DNA of 64,000 bases from Marinifilum fragile JCM 15579 (GTDB lineage Bacteria; Bacteroidota; Bacteroidia; Bacteroidales; Marinifilaceae), in contig NZ_BAZX01000012.1 of assembly GCF_001310955.1 (NCBI RefSeq), forward strand, positions 1 through 64,000. Direction: 5' to 3'. The notes beneath the pieces are model-generated. The model saw only the letters and a program-made list of their open reading frames with translations. It had not been told where the DNA came from and searched no databases. A program made the translations under genes and the position numbers. The stretch's first letter is position 1. Every line of letters starts with the position of its first letter. This document shows positions 47,356 to 57,165 of the stretch, in pieces.

Positions 47356-48426
47356 ATGATAAACTTTTTGCGATTAAAAAACATTCGTTCTAAAACATTA
47401 AGAATATTCCTGATTTCTGTGATGTTGATCTTGATTGTAGCAGGAGTCATTCTCTTCAATCTTTACACCAGAATCTTTTCAAAAAATATTGACCTAAAAG
47501 GTGAGACAAGTGCTTATTTGTATATCCCTAGTTCTGCAAACCAGGAAGAGGTAATTGCACTATTGGAAGGACAGGAATGGTTGAAAAATTCTAAGTCTTT
47601 AGAGTGGGTGATGAACAAAAAGAATTTCTCAAATCACATTTATGCAGGTCGCTATTTGATTAAGGATGGCATGAACAATAACGACCTGGTAAATTTGTTA
47701 AGATCGGGAGTACAGAGTCCGATTCAACTGACCTTTAACAACACAAGAACCCTTGAGGATTTTGCCGGGAAAATTGCCAAACAGATAGAAGCGGATTCCA
47801 TTAGCTTGTTGACTGCTTTGCGCGATGAGAAACTGATTGCAAAATATGGTTTTAAGCCAGAAACCGTGATTGGCATGTTTATACCAAATACCTATCAACT
47901 GTATTGGAACACCAATACGAATGAATTTATGGATAGGATGTATAAAGAGTATTCAAGATTTTGGGATGCCGATAGAATGAGGAAGGCTGAGAAGATTGGA
48001 TTGTCACCTGTTGAAGTTAGCACTTTGGCTTCCATTGTTGATGAGGAAACCATTAAGAACGATGAAAAGGCTCGCGTTGCAGGTGTTTACATGAACCGAT
48101 TGAATCGTAAAATAAAACTGGATGCTGATCCGACTTTAAAATTTGCTTTGGGCGATTTTAGCATCACAAGAGTACTGAACAAGCACAAAAAAATAGATTC
48201 TCCATACAATACCTACAAGTATCGCGGTTTGCCTCCAGGGCCAATCCGTCAAGCTTCCATTTCGGGATTAAATGCTGTGTTGGACTACGAAAAACACAAG
48301 TACATTTATTTCTGTGCTAACCCTGATTTTTCAGGTTATCACATCTTTGCACGTACACTTCGCGAACACAATCGCAACGCCCGAAAATATCAGAATGAGT
48401 TGAATCGAAGAAGGATTATGAAGTAG
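47356..48426 (+). CDS. mltG: Endolytic transglycosylase MltG
   Basis: From ATG 47356 the product has 356 residues. A single membrane helix at about 16-36 anchors it in the inner membrane. A LysM-like region follows, and the YceG domain contains LASIVDEETIKNDE with the likely catalytic Glu231, then KLDADPTLKFAL and SPYNTYKYRGLPPGPI. MltG cuts nascent glycan strands and limits their length. The neighbouring convergent murB is also a peptidoglycan gene. The length is normal. Confidence 0.92.
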   Translation: MINFLRLKNIRSKTLRIFLISVMLILIVAGVILFNLYTRIFSKNIDLKGETSAYLYIPSSANQEEVIALLEGQEWLKNSKSLEWVMNKKNFSNHIYAGRYLIKDGMNNNDLVNLLRSGVQSPIQLTFNNTRTLEDFAGKIAKQIEADSISLLTALRDEKLIAKYGFKPETVIGMFIPNTYQLYWNTNTNEFMDRMYKEYSRFWDADRMRKAEKIGLSPVEVSTLASIVDEETIKNDEKARVAGVYMNRLNRKIKLDADPTLKFALGDFSITRVLNKHKKIDSPYNTYKYRGLPPGPIRQASISGLNAVLDYEKHKYIYFCANPDFSGYHIFARTLREHNRNARKYQNELNRRRIMK

Positions 48427-48471
48427 AAGAAACACCTATTACGTTTCACGCAGAGTACGCAGAGAAAGAAT

Positions 48472-48513
48472 AAATAAAAAACGCAAAGGACTAATGATGT
48501 AGTACTTTGCGTT
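48472..48513 (-). terminator. Terminator within a repeat-like region
   Basis: AACGCAAAG pairs with CTTTGCGTT, with a T run on the minus strand, so it should end murB. It is framed by TTCACGCAGAG (48445-48455) and TTTGCGTGAA (48539-48548), an outer inverted repeat of a kind seen in many Bacteroidetes intergenic regions. Confidence 0.7.
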
Positions 48514-48552
48514 CTTGTTATAAAATATCTTAGCGATCTTTGCGTGAATCCT

Positions 48553-49566
48553 TTATATCGCATTCACTTCCATTTCCAACTTCACACCAAATTTAAACAT
48601 TACCGACTTTCGAATATCATTGGCTAGTTTCAAGATGTCGTTGCCACTGGCATTGCCATAGTTTACCAATACCAAAGCCTGATCTTTGTGAACTCCAGCA
48701 TCGCCAAAGCGTTTGCCTTTCCAGTCGCATTGTTCAATTAACCAACCAGCAGCCAGTTTGGTTTCCATATCATTAACGGCATAGGTAGGTAAGTTTTCGT
48801 ATTGTGCTTTTAGTTTGTCGGCTTTCTCCTTATCCACAATTGGATTTTTGAAGAAACTACCCGCATTCCCCAACTCCTCAGGATCGGGCAATTTGCTTTC
48901 GCGGATTTTAATGATTGCCTTGCGAATGTTCTTCAGGTTGATTTCATCATATGCTTCCAGCTCTTTGCTGATGGCACCGTATTGAAGTTTTAGCTCAGCC
49001 TTCTTTTTCAATCGAAACTGTACATGAGTAATGATGAAAAGGTTCTTGTATTCTTTCTTGAAAACTGAATTTCGGTAAGCGAATTCACAGTGCATGTTGC
49101 TAAAAATAACCTCCTCTTTGGTTTCGATTGAAATGGCTTCCACATTCTCGATTACTTCTCTTACCTCAACACCATAAGCTCCGATGTTTTGTACCGGAGA
49201 AGCACCAACTGTACCTGGAATCAAGGATAGATTTTCGATACCATAAAGGTCATTCTCAACTGCCCATTCAACAAATTCATCCCACTCTTCGTTGCAACCA
49301 ACGCGTAATAGCACAGATTCTTCATCTTCATCAAGAAGCTCAATGCCTTTGATATTGGGATGAAGTACCAGTCCATTAAAATCTTCGGTAAAGAGAAGGT
49401 TGCTACCACCTCCTAAAATGATGTATTGGGTATCAATGATGTTATTCTTCTTCAGGAAATCATGTATTTCTTCTTCAGTATCGAACTCAAAGAAATATTT
49501 GGCTTTGGCCTCAATGCCGAATGTATTGTGTTTTTTTAAAGAGTAATTTTCTAATAGTTGTGCCAT
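48553..49566 (-). CDS. murB: UDP-N-acetylenolpyruvoylglucosamine reductase
   Basis: A 337-residue FAD-dependent reductase that makes UDP-MurNAc in the cytosol. The start KKHNTFGIEAKAKYFFEF, FAD-binding ILGGGSNLLFT and IPGTVGASPVQNIGAYGVE, substrate motif CEFAYRNSVFK, and AGSFFKNP with the catalytic Ser are all present. This is the long (type I, E. coli-like) form. It is convergent with mltG. Confidence 0.95.
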   Translation of the reverse strand: MAQLLENYSLKKHNTFGIEAKAKYFFEFDTEEEIHDFLKKNNIIDTQYIILGGGSNLLFTEDFNGLVLHPNIKGIELLDEDEESVLLRVGCNEEWDEFVEWAVENDLYGIENLSLIPGTVGASPVQNIGAYGVEVREVIENVEAISIETKEEVIFSNMHCEFAYRNSVFKKEYKNLFIITHVQFRLKKKAELKLQYGAISKELEAYDEINLKNIRKAIIKIRESKLPDPEELGNAGSFFKNPIVDKEKADKLKAQYENLPTYAVNDMETKLAAGWLIEQCDWKGKRFGDAGVHKDQALVLVNYGNASGNDILKLANDIRKSVMFKFGVKLEMEVNAI

Positions 49567-49662
49567 TTAAAAGCAATTAATAATTAGTAAGTAATAATTA
49601 ACAATGGGCAGATTTGTAAATTATATTATCGCTTGATGTTTTTCTTGGGTAAGAATGGTGGT

Positions 49663-50691
49663 TTATGCCAATTCTTTTTTCAAAAGATCCACAAAGCCTA
49701 GAATATCTTCTTTGGTGGTATCGAAAGAACATAGCCAACGAACTTCCCCTGCATGTTCATCCCAAATCCAGAAGAAATATTCTTCCTGAAGTTTTTCAAT
49801 TTTATCCTTAGGTAACAAGGCCCAAATTCCATTGGTCTGTGCTTCTTGCGTGATGGTAACCTGTGGAATTTTTTCCACTTCATCTTTAAGAAGTTTAGCC
49901 ATTGCATTGGCATGACGGGCAGTCTTTAACCAAAGTTCATTGGTAAGCATTGCATCGAACTGTGCTCCAATGTATCTCATTTTTGAGCAAAGTTGCATGC
50001 TTTGCTTGCGAATGTATTTGGCATTCTTCGATAACTCAGGATTGAAGAAGATCACAGCTTCACCAAGCATCATTCCGTTTTTGGTTCCTCCAAAACTTAG
50101 AACATCAATTCCAGCATTGGTGGTAATTTCTTTTACATCAACATCTAAACTAACCACGGCATTTGCCAAGCGAGCACCATCCATATGTACATACATATCA
50201 TGCTCGTGGGCCAAATCGCAAATGGCTTTAACCTCTTCAGGGGTGTAAACAGTTCCCAACTCGGTGCACTGAGTAATTGAAATTACTTTTGGTTGAGAAT
50301 GGTGTTCAAAACCAAAACCATGCAATTGAGGTTTGATTAATTCAGGAGTAAGTTTTCCGTTTGGCGTATCGATTGGAATTACTTTGCAACCTGTGAATTT
50401 ATCAGGAGCACCGCATTCATCAACTTGAATATGTGCAGTTGCGGGACAAAGAATAGAGTGGTAGGATTGCGTTAAAACCGATAAACCAATTACATTGGCT
50501 CCTGTGCCATTAAATGCAAAATAAACATCAATATTCTCGCCGAATAAGTGTTTGAATTTCTCAATGGCCGATGCAGTATAGTGATCGCCACCATATGCCA
50601 TTACATGTCCTTGGTTCGCTTCGTTTATCGCTTCTAAAACTTCAGGCAGAACACCAGAAAAGTTATCGCTTGCAAATCCTCTCTTGTTCAT
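49663..50691 (-). CDS. PLP-dependent low-specificity threonine aldolase
   Basis: From ATG 50691 (MNKRGFASDNFSG) the product has 342 residues, the usual length; an ATG at 50751 adds 20 residues not typical of the family. It is a fold-type I PLP enzyme. The Schiff-base Lys is Lys204 in SFGGTKNGMM, the PLP-phosphate site is FNGTGANV, and the PLP-stacking region is VHMDGARLANA. Expected activity is cleavage of L-threonine or allo-threonine to glycine and acetaldehyde. A related beta-eliminating lyase is the main alternative. Confidence 0.88.
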   Translation of the reverse strand: MNKRGFASDNFSGVLPEVLEAINEANQGHVMAYGGDHYTASAIEKFKHLFGENIDVYFAFNGTGANVIGLSVLTQSYHSILCPATAHIQVDECGAPDKFTGCKVIPIDTPNGKLTPELIKPQLHGFGFEHHSQPKVISITQCTELGTVYTPEEVKAICDLAHEHDMYVHMDGARLANAVVSLDVDVKEITTNAGIDVLSFGGTKNGMMLGEAVIFFNPELSKNAKYIRKQSMQLCSKMRYIGAQFDAMLTNELWLKTARHANAMAKLLKDEVEKIPQVTITQEAQTNGIWALLPKDKIEKLQEEYFFWIWDEHAGEVRWLCSFDTTKEDILGFVDLLKKELA

Positions 50692-50801
50692 TTTGTTTGT
50701 CTTTTGATTGAAAACGTAAAAGTAAGTTTTCTTATCAAAAACATCATTCAAAAAAGATAAAAAGTGGGACCAATACCAATTGAAATTCTAATGACTGAAA
50801 T

Positions 50802-51359
50802 TTAGTTGGTATAATCAATCAGTAGTGTTTTAATTTTATCTATGAGTAGCTTGCTCTTGTCAGATTGGCTTTCTCCATGATCCATAAATTGGATTTTGCC
50901 TTCCTTGTCTAATAAGAAAACATAGCACAATTTCTTGTCTTTTACTCCAAAGTAGGAGTAATAATGTGAAAGAGGTCCGTAATAGGTCATCACATTTTTG
51001 TGCATGGATGGAACAATTCCCTTTCTCATTCCAGTGTTAATGTAATTGGATATCCAGGAATAAAAGTTGCTAATCATTGGGATTTCAATGAATCGGAATT
51101 CATCGTACATACTGAACTCCTTCAGTACAGGTTTGGTCCAACTGTCGATTTGTGGCTGAGTTCCTCTTTTAAAAGCAACAATCAGTAAAGAAACTTTTCC
51201 CTTGCAATGATCTGGTAAACTGATTTCCTTAGATGAAAGCAATTCTCCATTCATGGTAGGGAATTTATCTCCAATTTCAAGTTTCTTTACCGTTTGAGCA
51301 CTCATGTTTGAGTACAAAAAAACAAAGAAGAATAAAGTTGATAATGTGAATTTTAGCAT
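50802..51359 (-). CDS. Secreted thioredoxin-like-fold protein without CxxC
   Basis: A 185-residue protein with a signal peptide (LSTLFFFVFLYSNMSAQ). The mature sequence begins with an AhpC/TSA-like pattern (IGDKFPTMNGELLSSKEISL) and then KVSLLIVAFKRGTQPQIDSW. This resembles ATP10/peroxiredoxin-like folds. The redox CxxC is absent; the remaining Cys (DHCKG, KLCYVF) are far apart. It is likely periplasmic and may be a non-redox relative. It lies 9 bp after the 109-residue gene and is co-transcribed with it. Confidence 0.7.
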   Translation of the reverse strand: MLKFTLSTLFFFVFLYSNMSAQTVKKLEIGDKFPTMNGELLSSKEISLPDHCKGKVSLLIVAFKRGTQPQIDSWTKPVLKEFSMYDEFRFIEIPMISNFYSWISNYINTGMRKGIVPSMHKNVMTYYGPLSHYYSYFGVKDKKLCYVFLLDKEGKIQFMDHGESQSDKSKLLIDKIKTLLIDYTN

Positions 51360-51368
51360 AAAATCGTT

Positions 51369-51698
51369 TTAGCTATAATAATCTTGTAATAGTCTCATGG
51401 TTTTTTCGAGACATTTTTCATGATCTATTTTAGGATCATCTTTCAAATATGTTTTTACTGTCTTAACCAGATCTACTATTAAATCATATTCCCTACTTTT
51501 CTTCATAAAATTCTCGGGTTTTCCAATGTAATTCCCAGGACTATCTTCTACGATAGGAGCAATGTTGACCCATTTTTTAGTAATTGTAAAAGTAACTTTT
51601 GCTTTTGGTTCGATATCAGAACTACCAAGAACAACATCCCCATCACGATTTAGTCTCCAAAAGTAATCTTTGGTATTTTTAAGTAATTTTTCAAGCAT
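51369..51698 (-). CDS. Small cytosolic protein of unknown function
   Basis: A 109-residue protein with no signal peptide and no recognised domain. The N-terminal half is beta-like (RLNRDGDVVLGSS, KVTFTITKKWVNI) and the C-terminal half is helical (DLIVDLVKTVKTYL), with one Cys near the end. It is first in a two-gene transcript with the secreted thioredoxin-fold protein. Its function cannot be inferred. Confidence 0.65.
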   Translation of the reverse strand: MLEKLLKNTKDYFWRLNRDGDVVLGSSDIEPKAKVTFTITKKWVNIAPIVEDSPGNYIGKPENFMKKSREYDLIVDLVKTVKTYLKDDPKIDHEKCLEKTMRLLQDYYS

Positions 51699-51802
51699 AA
51701 ATAAAAGTTTTAAGAGATTCTACATAAAAATAGTTGAGACTTTTTTAATTTATAAAAATTATAGAACTTTTGCCCCTCAATTGATATTTAATTTTTCAAT
51801 AA

Positions 51803-52675
51803 ATGATTCGAGATATTTCAAGCGGGAAGCTAATGATTGTGTCTGATTTGCATGGTAATGGCTATGATTTTAGACAAGTTTTGAAGACCTATCAGCAACT
51901 AAAGATGAAAGGGAAGGCTGATTATCTGGTTTTTCTGGGAGATTTGATACATGCTTATCCTGGCAAACAGAAAGATGAATCGCTTGAAATGATCGAAGAG
52001 TTGATGGACTTAAAAGCCAATCAACCAGATAGTGATGTGATATGCCTGCTTGGGAACCATGAGTTCGTTCACATTTACCACATTCCTTTGGCGAAAGGTC
52101 CTTTGGAGTTTACGTCCTGGTTCGAATATCGAATTCAGAAATGCAGAGAGGTGGTGATTGAATTCTTTATGAATATGCCGCTGATGTTGCGAACAAAGGG
52201 GGGAGTTTTAATCAACCATACGGGAGCTTCGAATCGTTATGGAGCAGATGAGAAATTCGATTTGGATTACTTGAAGAATTTCAATCATCGAAATGAATTT
52301 ACGAAGCATATTGAGAACATTAAAAAGTACGATCCTCAAATTGGTTCGGAATTTATGTACACCGAAAAAGGAGATTATTTATGGGATATCTTAATGAATG
52401 GAAATGAGAAACAGTACAAGGAGGAGTATGATGTAATGGTGTCTCAAATGCTCGATTTACTGAGTGAGGATAGAAAAGAGAATCCCTTGAAAAGCCTGGT
52501 GGCGGGTCATATCGGTGTGGATTATGGAGCTGAAATGGTTGGGGAGAAACAGTTGAGGATTTGTTCAAGCGCAGGTTGCTTGCGCGATCTGGAGAAAAAA
52601 ATCCTATTGATCTCAGCTGATAAGGAGTATAGCGATTCGGAAGCTCTTTTGAATCGATGCTTCGATTTGTTTTAA
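51803..52675 (+). CDS. Calcineurin-like metallophosphoesterase
   Basis: A 290-residue phosphoesterase. Metal-site motifs: SDLHGNGYD (Asp15, His17), FLGDLIHAYPG, LLGNHEFVH, a distal INHTGAS and VAGHIGVDYG. It resembles PPP-type Ser/Thr or diadenosine-polyphosphatase-like enzymes more than nucleases. There is no signal peptide. It is divergent from the preceding pair and convergent with the polysaccharide locus. Confidence 0.88.
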   Translation: MIRDISSGKLMIVSDLHGNGYDFRQVLKTYQQLKMKGKADYLVFLGDLIHAYPGKQKDESLEMIEELMDLKANQPDSDVICLLGNHEFVHIYHIPLAKGPLEFTSWFEYRIQKCREVVIEFFMNMPLMLRTKGGVLINHTGASNRYGADEKFDLDYLKNFNHRNEFTKHIENIKKYDPQIGSEFMYTEKGDYLWDILMNGNEKQYKEEYDVMVSQMLDLLSEDRKENPLKSLVAGHIGVDYGAEMVGEKQLRICSSAGCLRDLEKKILLISADKEYSDSEALLNRCFDLF

Positions 52676-52679
52676 AAGA

Positions 52680-52709
52680 AAATCCCCATCTCAAAAGAGG
52701 CGGGGATTT
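52680..52709. terminator. Hairpin between convergent genes
   Basis: AAATCCCC pairs with GGGGATTT and encloses CTC-AAAA-GAG. It lies 4 bp past the phosphoesterase stop and 33 bp past the GH97 stop, so it may end both transcripts. Confidence 0.6.
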
Positions 52710-52741
52710 CAGTGGTGAGTTGTCTACCTTTCGATTTGGTA

Positions 52742-54751
52742 TTATTCACCTTTTGCAATAAAGTGGATTGCAAGTCCTCCACCGGCTGCTAGCCAAGCAG
52801 TTAATTTATCTTTACTTGTAACTTCTTTTTCAGATATTTTTATGGAGTAAGGATTTGTTTTCCAATCGGCATTTTTTCCATCCTGGTAGCTTACTGCCAG
52901 ATATTTTTTACCTGCTTCCAGAAAGCTTAGCGGAATGGATACCTCTCTTGCGGTTTCATTGCTGATGCTACCCAAAAACCAATCGCTGCTATGTCGGTCC
53001 TTTCGTGCTATGGAAATGAATTCACCAGGATCTCCCTCCAGGGCAATGGATCTTTCCCAGTCCACAGGAACGTCTTTTATGAATTGAAAAGCAGGTTGAT
53101 TTTTGTAATTTTCTACCAAATCGGCAGCCATTTGCACCGGGCTGTAGATTACCACATACAAGGCCAGCTGTTTAGCCAGCGTGGTATTTACTCTTTTATC
53201 GGTAATGCCATACTTCTCGTAGGTTAGGCCAAAAATACCCGGGGTAAAGTCCATGGGACCGGCCAGCAATCGGGTGAAAGGGAGTATGGTAGTGTGTGCC
53301 GGACTGTTGTTTGCCGCTGACCATGGAGCATTGAACTCCTGGCCCAGGGCACCCTCTCTCGATAAAAAGTTTGGATAGGTACGGCGCAATCCTGTTGGTT
53401 TCACTGGCTCGTGTGCGATGATGCAGATCTCATGCTCGGCAGCTTTTTCCACTACTTTCTGGTAATGGTTCACCATCCATTGTCCCTGGTGATACTGCCC
53501 GTTTTTGATTGGGCCCACATAACCGGTTTTAATATTATTCACATTGTACTTGCTGTAGAATTGCAGGGCTGAATCGAGTTGAGATTCATAGTTTTCCACA
53601 TGTCCCGAGGTTTCGTGATGACCAATGATCTGTACCTTTTTCGATTTTCCATATTGAGAAAGCTGTGGCAGATCAAAATCGGGATATGTCTGGGTATAGG
53701 TCCATTCACCAAATTTTTTCCAATCAGGATTCCAGCCTTCCACCAATACTCCTTCAAACTGGTTGGCCGCAGCAAAGTCGATAAGTTCTTTGGTGTTTTT
53801 GTTAGTGGCTCCATGTTTTGGACCTGTGAACCAGGTTTGCTGGCCCAGGTGCATGCCCCACCAGATGCCCATGTATTTCATGGGTTTGATCCAGCTTGTA
53901 TTTTCTAATTTGTTGGGTTCATTCAGGTTGACAATGAGGTGTGAATTGATCAGGTCTACTGCTTTTTCACCAACCTGAATGCTTCGCCAAGGCGATTGCA
54001 TGGTTTTGTTGGCTTTTACTTTTATGCCGTCGGGCCAGGGAACCAAATTACACTCCAGTGAGAGCGTTTTGTCTTCCCTGCGTTTTAAAGTCATGGATGC
54101 ATAGTCAACTAAGCCTGCTTCATGAATGCTCAGGTATTGGCCCTTGTCTGTTTTCATGGTGAAAGGGGTCTGTACCGAGTCCACTTCACTAAGCTGTGAA
54201 GTTTGGTAAGCTTTCTCGTAGCTGTCGTAATCCACCGGAGTCCACCAGGATTGATTGTTACTGGTAAGGTTGAACTCTGTAATTTCATCTACAAGCAAAA
54301 GGCTGTCTATTCCTTCCTGAGGAGGAATTTGATAGCGGAATCCCAGGCCATCATCAAACAAACGGAACTGGATTTTCATTTGCAGATGAGGAGGCTGAGT
54401 TTGTCTAAAGCTCAGGCACACATTGTTTGATTGCTCCTTAATGAATTGATCTTCTCCCCATACCGTTTCCCATAGGGTGTCGGTTGTACTGGTTTCAACA
54501 GCTTCAAGGGTGTAGTTGTTGGTTTGCTTGAGAATGTTTTGAAAGATCAGACCCAGGTGCGAGTTGCGGATCAGTGTATCGCCATTGGCGATCAGGTTGT
54601 AGAAGGGCTGGCCTTCGTGCTGCCCTGCACTTACAATTAGTTTTTGATTAGGTGAAGTGAGGAGTACTTCCTGTTTGGGATGACATCCATATCCTAGAAA
54701 TGCAAGTAAGATCAGGGAGGTGAGTAGTTGTTGTAGCTTCGGGCTTTTCAT
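52742..54751 (-). CDS. GH97 inverting alpha-glucosidase-like lipoprotein (SusB type)
   Basis: A 669-residue GH97 enzyme with a lipoprotein signal (lipobox Cys23, GYGC). The following residues (HPKQE) lack the acidic export tag of surface lipoproteins, so it is probably periplasmic. Key glutamates Glu380 (GHHETSG), Glu448 (AHEPV), Glu466 (SREGA) and Glu472 (GQEFN) match the spacing of SusB Glu439, Glu508, Glu526 and Glu532: bases, calcium ligand and acid. IKTGYVG lacks the nucleophile Asp of retaining members. It should hydrolyse non-reducing alpha-glucosides with inversion. It is last in the polysaccharide operon, 55 bp after GH3. SusB also has an N-terminal beta-sandwich like residues 25-290 here. 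Confidence 0.92.
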   Translation of the reverse strand: MKSPKLQQLLTSLILLAFLGYGCHPKQEVLLTSPNQKLIVSAGQHEGQPFYNLIANGDTLIRNSHLGLIFQNILKQTNNYTLEAVETSTTDTLWETVWGEDQFIKEQSNNVCLSFRQTQPPHLQMKIQFRLFDDGLGFRYQIPPQEGIDSLLLVDEITEFNLTSNNQSWWTPVDYDSYEKAYQTSQLSEVDSVQTPFTMKTDKGQYLSIHEAGLVDYASMTLKRREDKTLSLECNLVPWPDGIKVKANKTMQSPWRSIQVGEKAVDLINSHLIVNLNEPNKLENTSWIKPMKYMGIWWGMHLGQQTWFTGPKHGATNKNTKELIDFAAANQFEGVLVEGWNPDWKKFGEWTYTQTYPDFDLPQLSQYGKSKKVQIIGHHETSGHVENYESQLDSALQFYSKYNVNNIKTGYVGPIKNGQYHQGQWMVNHYQKVVEKAAEHEICIIAHEPVKPTGLRRTYPNFLSREGALGQEFNAPWSAANNSPAHTTILPFTRLLAGPMDFTPGIFGLTYEKYGITDKRVNTTLAKQLALYVVIYSPVQMAADLVENYKNQPAFQFIKDVPVDWERSIALEGDPGEFISIARKDRHSSDWFLGSISNETAREVSIPLSFLEAGKKYLAVSYQDGKNADWKTNPYSIKISEKEVTSKDKLTAWLAAGGGLAIHFIAKGE

Positions 54752-54776
54752 GAACGATTCTGTTTGAAATAAAACA

Positions 54777-54794
54777 GGGGGAATTGCTTCCCCC
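54777..54794 (-). other. Intercistronic hairpin, GH3-GH97
   Basis: GGGGGAA-TTGC-TTCCCCC, a perfect 7-bp stem in the 55-bp gap. The T-rich flank on the minus strand is weak. Confidence 0.65.
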
Positions 54795-54806
54795 CTTTAT
54801 CGATAT

Positions 54807-57077
54807 TTATTTCTCCGCGATGGGAGCAGTTTGGGTTAACGTGAATTGTGATTCTTGTACCTCTTGAGAGCTGGTCCCAATGAATACTTTAAAATCGCCT
54901 TTTTCCACCCCATAGGACATGTCTTTTCTGTAGAAAGCCAGATCTTCAGCAGTAATGGTGAATTCTACTTCTACACTTTCTCCTTTCGGGATAAATACTT
55001 TTTTGAACCCTTTCAATTCTTTCACAGGGCGAGTTACACTACCAACCAAATCCTGGATGTATAGCTGAACAACCTCTTCACCGTCATATTTGCCAGTGTT
55101 GCTTACTTTCACCTTGGCAATAATCTGATCGTTGGCTCCCATTGTTGTTTTGTCAAGCTCCACAGCTGAATAGTCAAATGTGGTATAACTCAATCCGTAA
55201 CCAAATGGATAAAGAGGAGAGTTCGGACAATCAAGATATTTGGAAGTAAACTTCTGGTTAGGATCCATAGGACGACCCGTGTGCTTCATATTGTAATAGA
55301 TTGGAATCTGACCCACGTTTCTTGGGAAAGTAACCGTTAATTTTGCTGAAGGATTGTAATCTCCGAACAAAACATCAGCTACAGCAGGACCAGCCTGAAC
55401 ACCAAGATGCCATGCTTCCACAATTGCCGGAACATTAGCAGCTTCCCAGTCGATGGTTAAAGGACGACCATTCATCATCACCATCACAACAGGTTTACCG
55501 GTTTTCACGATTTCCTTTACCAATTCAGGTTGAACACCAGGTAATTCAAGGTCGGTACGACTGGCAGCTTCACCACTCCAATCATGAGGTTCACCTACCA
55601 TCAGAACAACAGCATCAGCTTCCTTGGCAGTAGCTACCGCATTGTCGAATCCGCTGCGATCGTCACCAAACAGTTTACATCCTTCGGCATAAAGAATTTC
55701 AGTTTTTCTGGAAACCGCTTTTTCAACACCTTCCATTACAGTAACCGCTTTTTCCCATTTTCCGGCACCTGACCAGGTTCCTACCAAATCACGTCTGTTC
55801 TTAACGTAAGGTCCAATAAGAGCCAGTTTCTTGATGTTCTTGTTAAGTGGAAGAATTTGATCTTCGTTTTTCAACAGAACGATACTTCTCTTTGCCAATT
55901 CACGAGATGCCTTAATGAATTCAGGTTTCATTAATGTTTTCTTTGCTCTTTTTACATCGCTGTACTTATAAGGATCTTCAAATAATCCAAGGCGATATTT
56001 CATTTTCAGGATCTGACGAACCGCTTCGTCGATACGAGAAGTCAGAACTTTACCCTCTTCAACGGAAGTTGGCAGGAAGTCGTTGAAAATACCACTTTGC
56101 ATATCCATATCAACACCAGCGTTAATGGCAACTTCACCAGCTTCTTTTTCATCTTTCACATTACCATGTTCAGTCATTTCCATGATAGATGTGTAATCTG
56201 TTACAACGAATCCGTCGAAATGCCATTTTTTTCTTAATACATCATCAAGAAGGTATTCGTTACCCGTACAAGGCGTTCCATCCAACTCATTGAAAGAGGT
56301 CATGAAAGTGGCTACACCGGCATTCACAGCGGCCTTGAAAGGAGGCATGTAAGTGCTCCAAAGCTCACGGTTTGAAATGTCCACAGTGTGATAGTCGCGT
56401 CCTGCCTGCGCTACACCATAAGCAGCATAATGCTTGGCACAGGCCAGCATGGTGTTGGTTTTGCTCAGGTCATCGCCCTGGAAACCGTGAACACGTGCTT
56501 TGGCTATTTCACATCCCAGAAAGATATCTTCCCCGGCACCTTCAGCAATTCGTCCCCAACGAGGGTCACGTGCGATGTCTACCATTGGAGCAAAAGTCCA
56601 GTGTAAACCTTCCGAAGTTGCCTCGATCGCTGCAATACGAGCACTTTTTTCGATCCATTCAAGATCCCATGAACAGGCTTCAGCCAATGGGATAGGAAAG
56701 GTTGTCCAGTGACCGTGAATCACGTCGTAACCGAAAAGCAATGGAATACTTAAACGGGTATTCTCCATGTTTTCCTTTTGCAAACGGTAGGTAAAATCCG
56801 CGCTATAGGCATTAAAGATGGCACCTACTTTTCCTTTTTTCACATCTTCAACGTAATTGTTGTTGGTGATTGGTCCTGTTATGTCCCAGCTACTTGAGAA
56901 CAGGGTAAGCTGTCCCAGTTTTTCCTCTAGTGTCATCTTTTGTAAAAGAGAATCCACAAAGGCTTCCATTTTAGTCTCTCTCTCCCAGGGAGCCGGTTTT
57001 TTGTTGACCTTCGCTGAAAGGGTCAAGGCTCCACTCATCACTAATCCTACTAGAAGTAATAAAGATTTTAGTCGCAT
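54807..57077 (-). CDS. GH3 beta-glucosidase
   Basis: A 756-residue GH3 enzyme of the BglX type with a cleavable signal peptide (LLLVGLVMSGALTLSA). The (beta/alpha)8 domain has the nucleophile Asp294 (DGFVVTDYTS) and substrate residues KHYAAYG (215-221). The alpha/beta sandwich domain follows (about 390-600), then a fibronectin-III-like C-terminal domain (DGEEVVQLYIQD). Located in the periplasm, it should remove glucose from the non-reducing ends of beta-gluco-oligosaccharides. Next to a GH144 gene, sophoro-oligosaccharides are the likely substrate, as shown for a Bacteroides GH3. Confidence 0.93.
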   Translation of the reverse strand: MRLKSLLLLVGLVMSGALTLSAKVNKKPAPWERETKMEAFVDSLLQKMTLEEKLGQLTLFSSSWDITGPITNNNYVEDVKKGKVGAIFNAYSADFTYRLQKENMENTRLSIPLLFGYDVIHGHWTTFPIPLAEACSWDLEWIEKSARIAAIEATSEGLHWTFAPMVDIARDPRWGRIAEGAGEDIFLGCEIAKARVHGFQGDDLSKTNTMLACAKHYAAYGVAQAGRDYHTVDISNRELWSTYMPPFKAAVNAGVATFMTSFNELDGTPCTGNEYLLDDVLRKKWHFDGFVVTDYTSIMEMTEHGNVKDEKEAGEVAINAGVDMDMQSGIFNDFLPTSVEEGKVLTSRIDEAVRQILKMKYRLGLFEDPYKYSDVKRAKKTLMKPEFIKASRELAKRSIVLLKNEDQILPLNKNIKKLALIGPYVKNRRDLVGTWSGAGKWEKAVTVMEGVEKAVSRKTEILYAEGCKLFGDDRSGFDNAVATAKEADAVVLMVGEPHDWSGEAASRTDLELPGVQPELVKEIVKTGKPVVMVMMNGRPLTIDWEAANVPAIVEAWHLGVQAGPAVADVLFGDYNPSAKLTVTFPRNVGQIPIYYNMKHTGRPMDPNQKFTSKYLDCPNSPLYPFGYGLSYTTFDYSAVELDKTTMGANDQIIAKVKVSNTGKYDGEEVVQLYIQDLVGSVTRPVKELKGFKKVFIPKGESVEVEFTITAEDLAFYRKDMSYGVEKGDFKVFIGTSSQEVQESQFTLTQTAPIAEK

Positions 57078-57117
57078 TTAATTAATAGTTTTATAAATTA
57101 TTTCATGTTTGAATAAG

Positions 57118-57134
57118 CGGGGCAAGCCGCCCCG
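57118..57134 (-). other. Intercistronic hairpin, binding lipoprotein-GH3
   Basis: CGGGGC-AAGCC-GCCCCG, a perfect 6-bp GC stem without a T tract, in the 88-bp gap. Confidence 0.65.
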
Positions 57135-57165
57135 TTTACTTAGTTTTAAAGTTGTTTTTCGCTTG

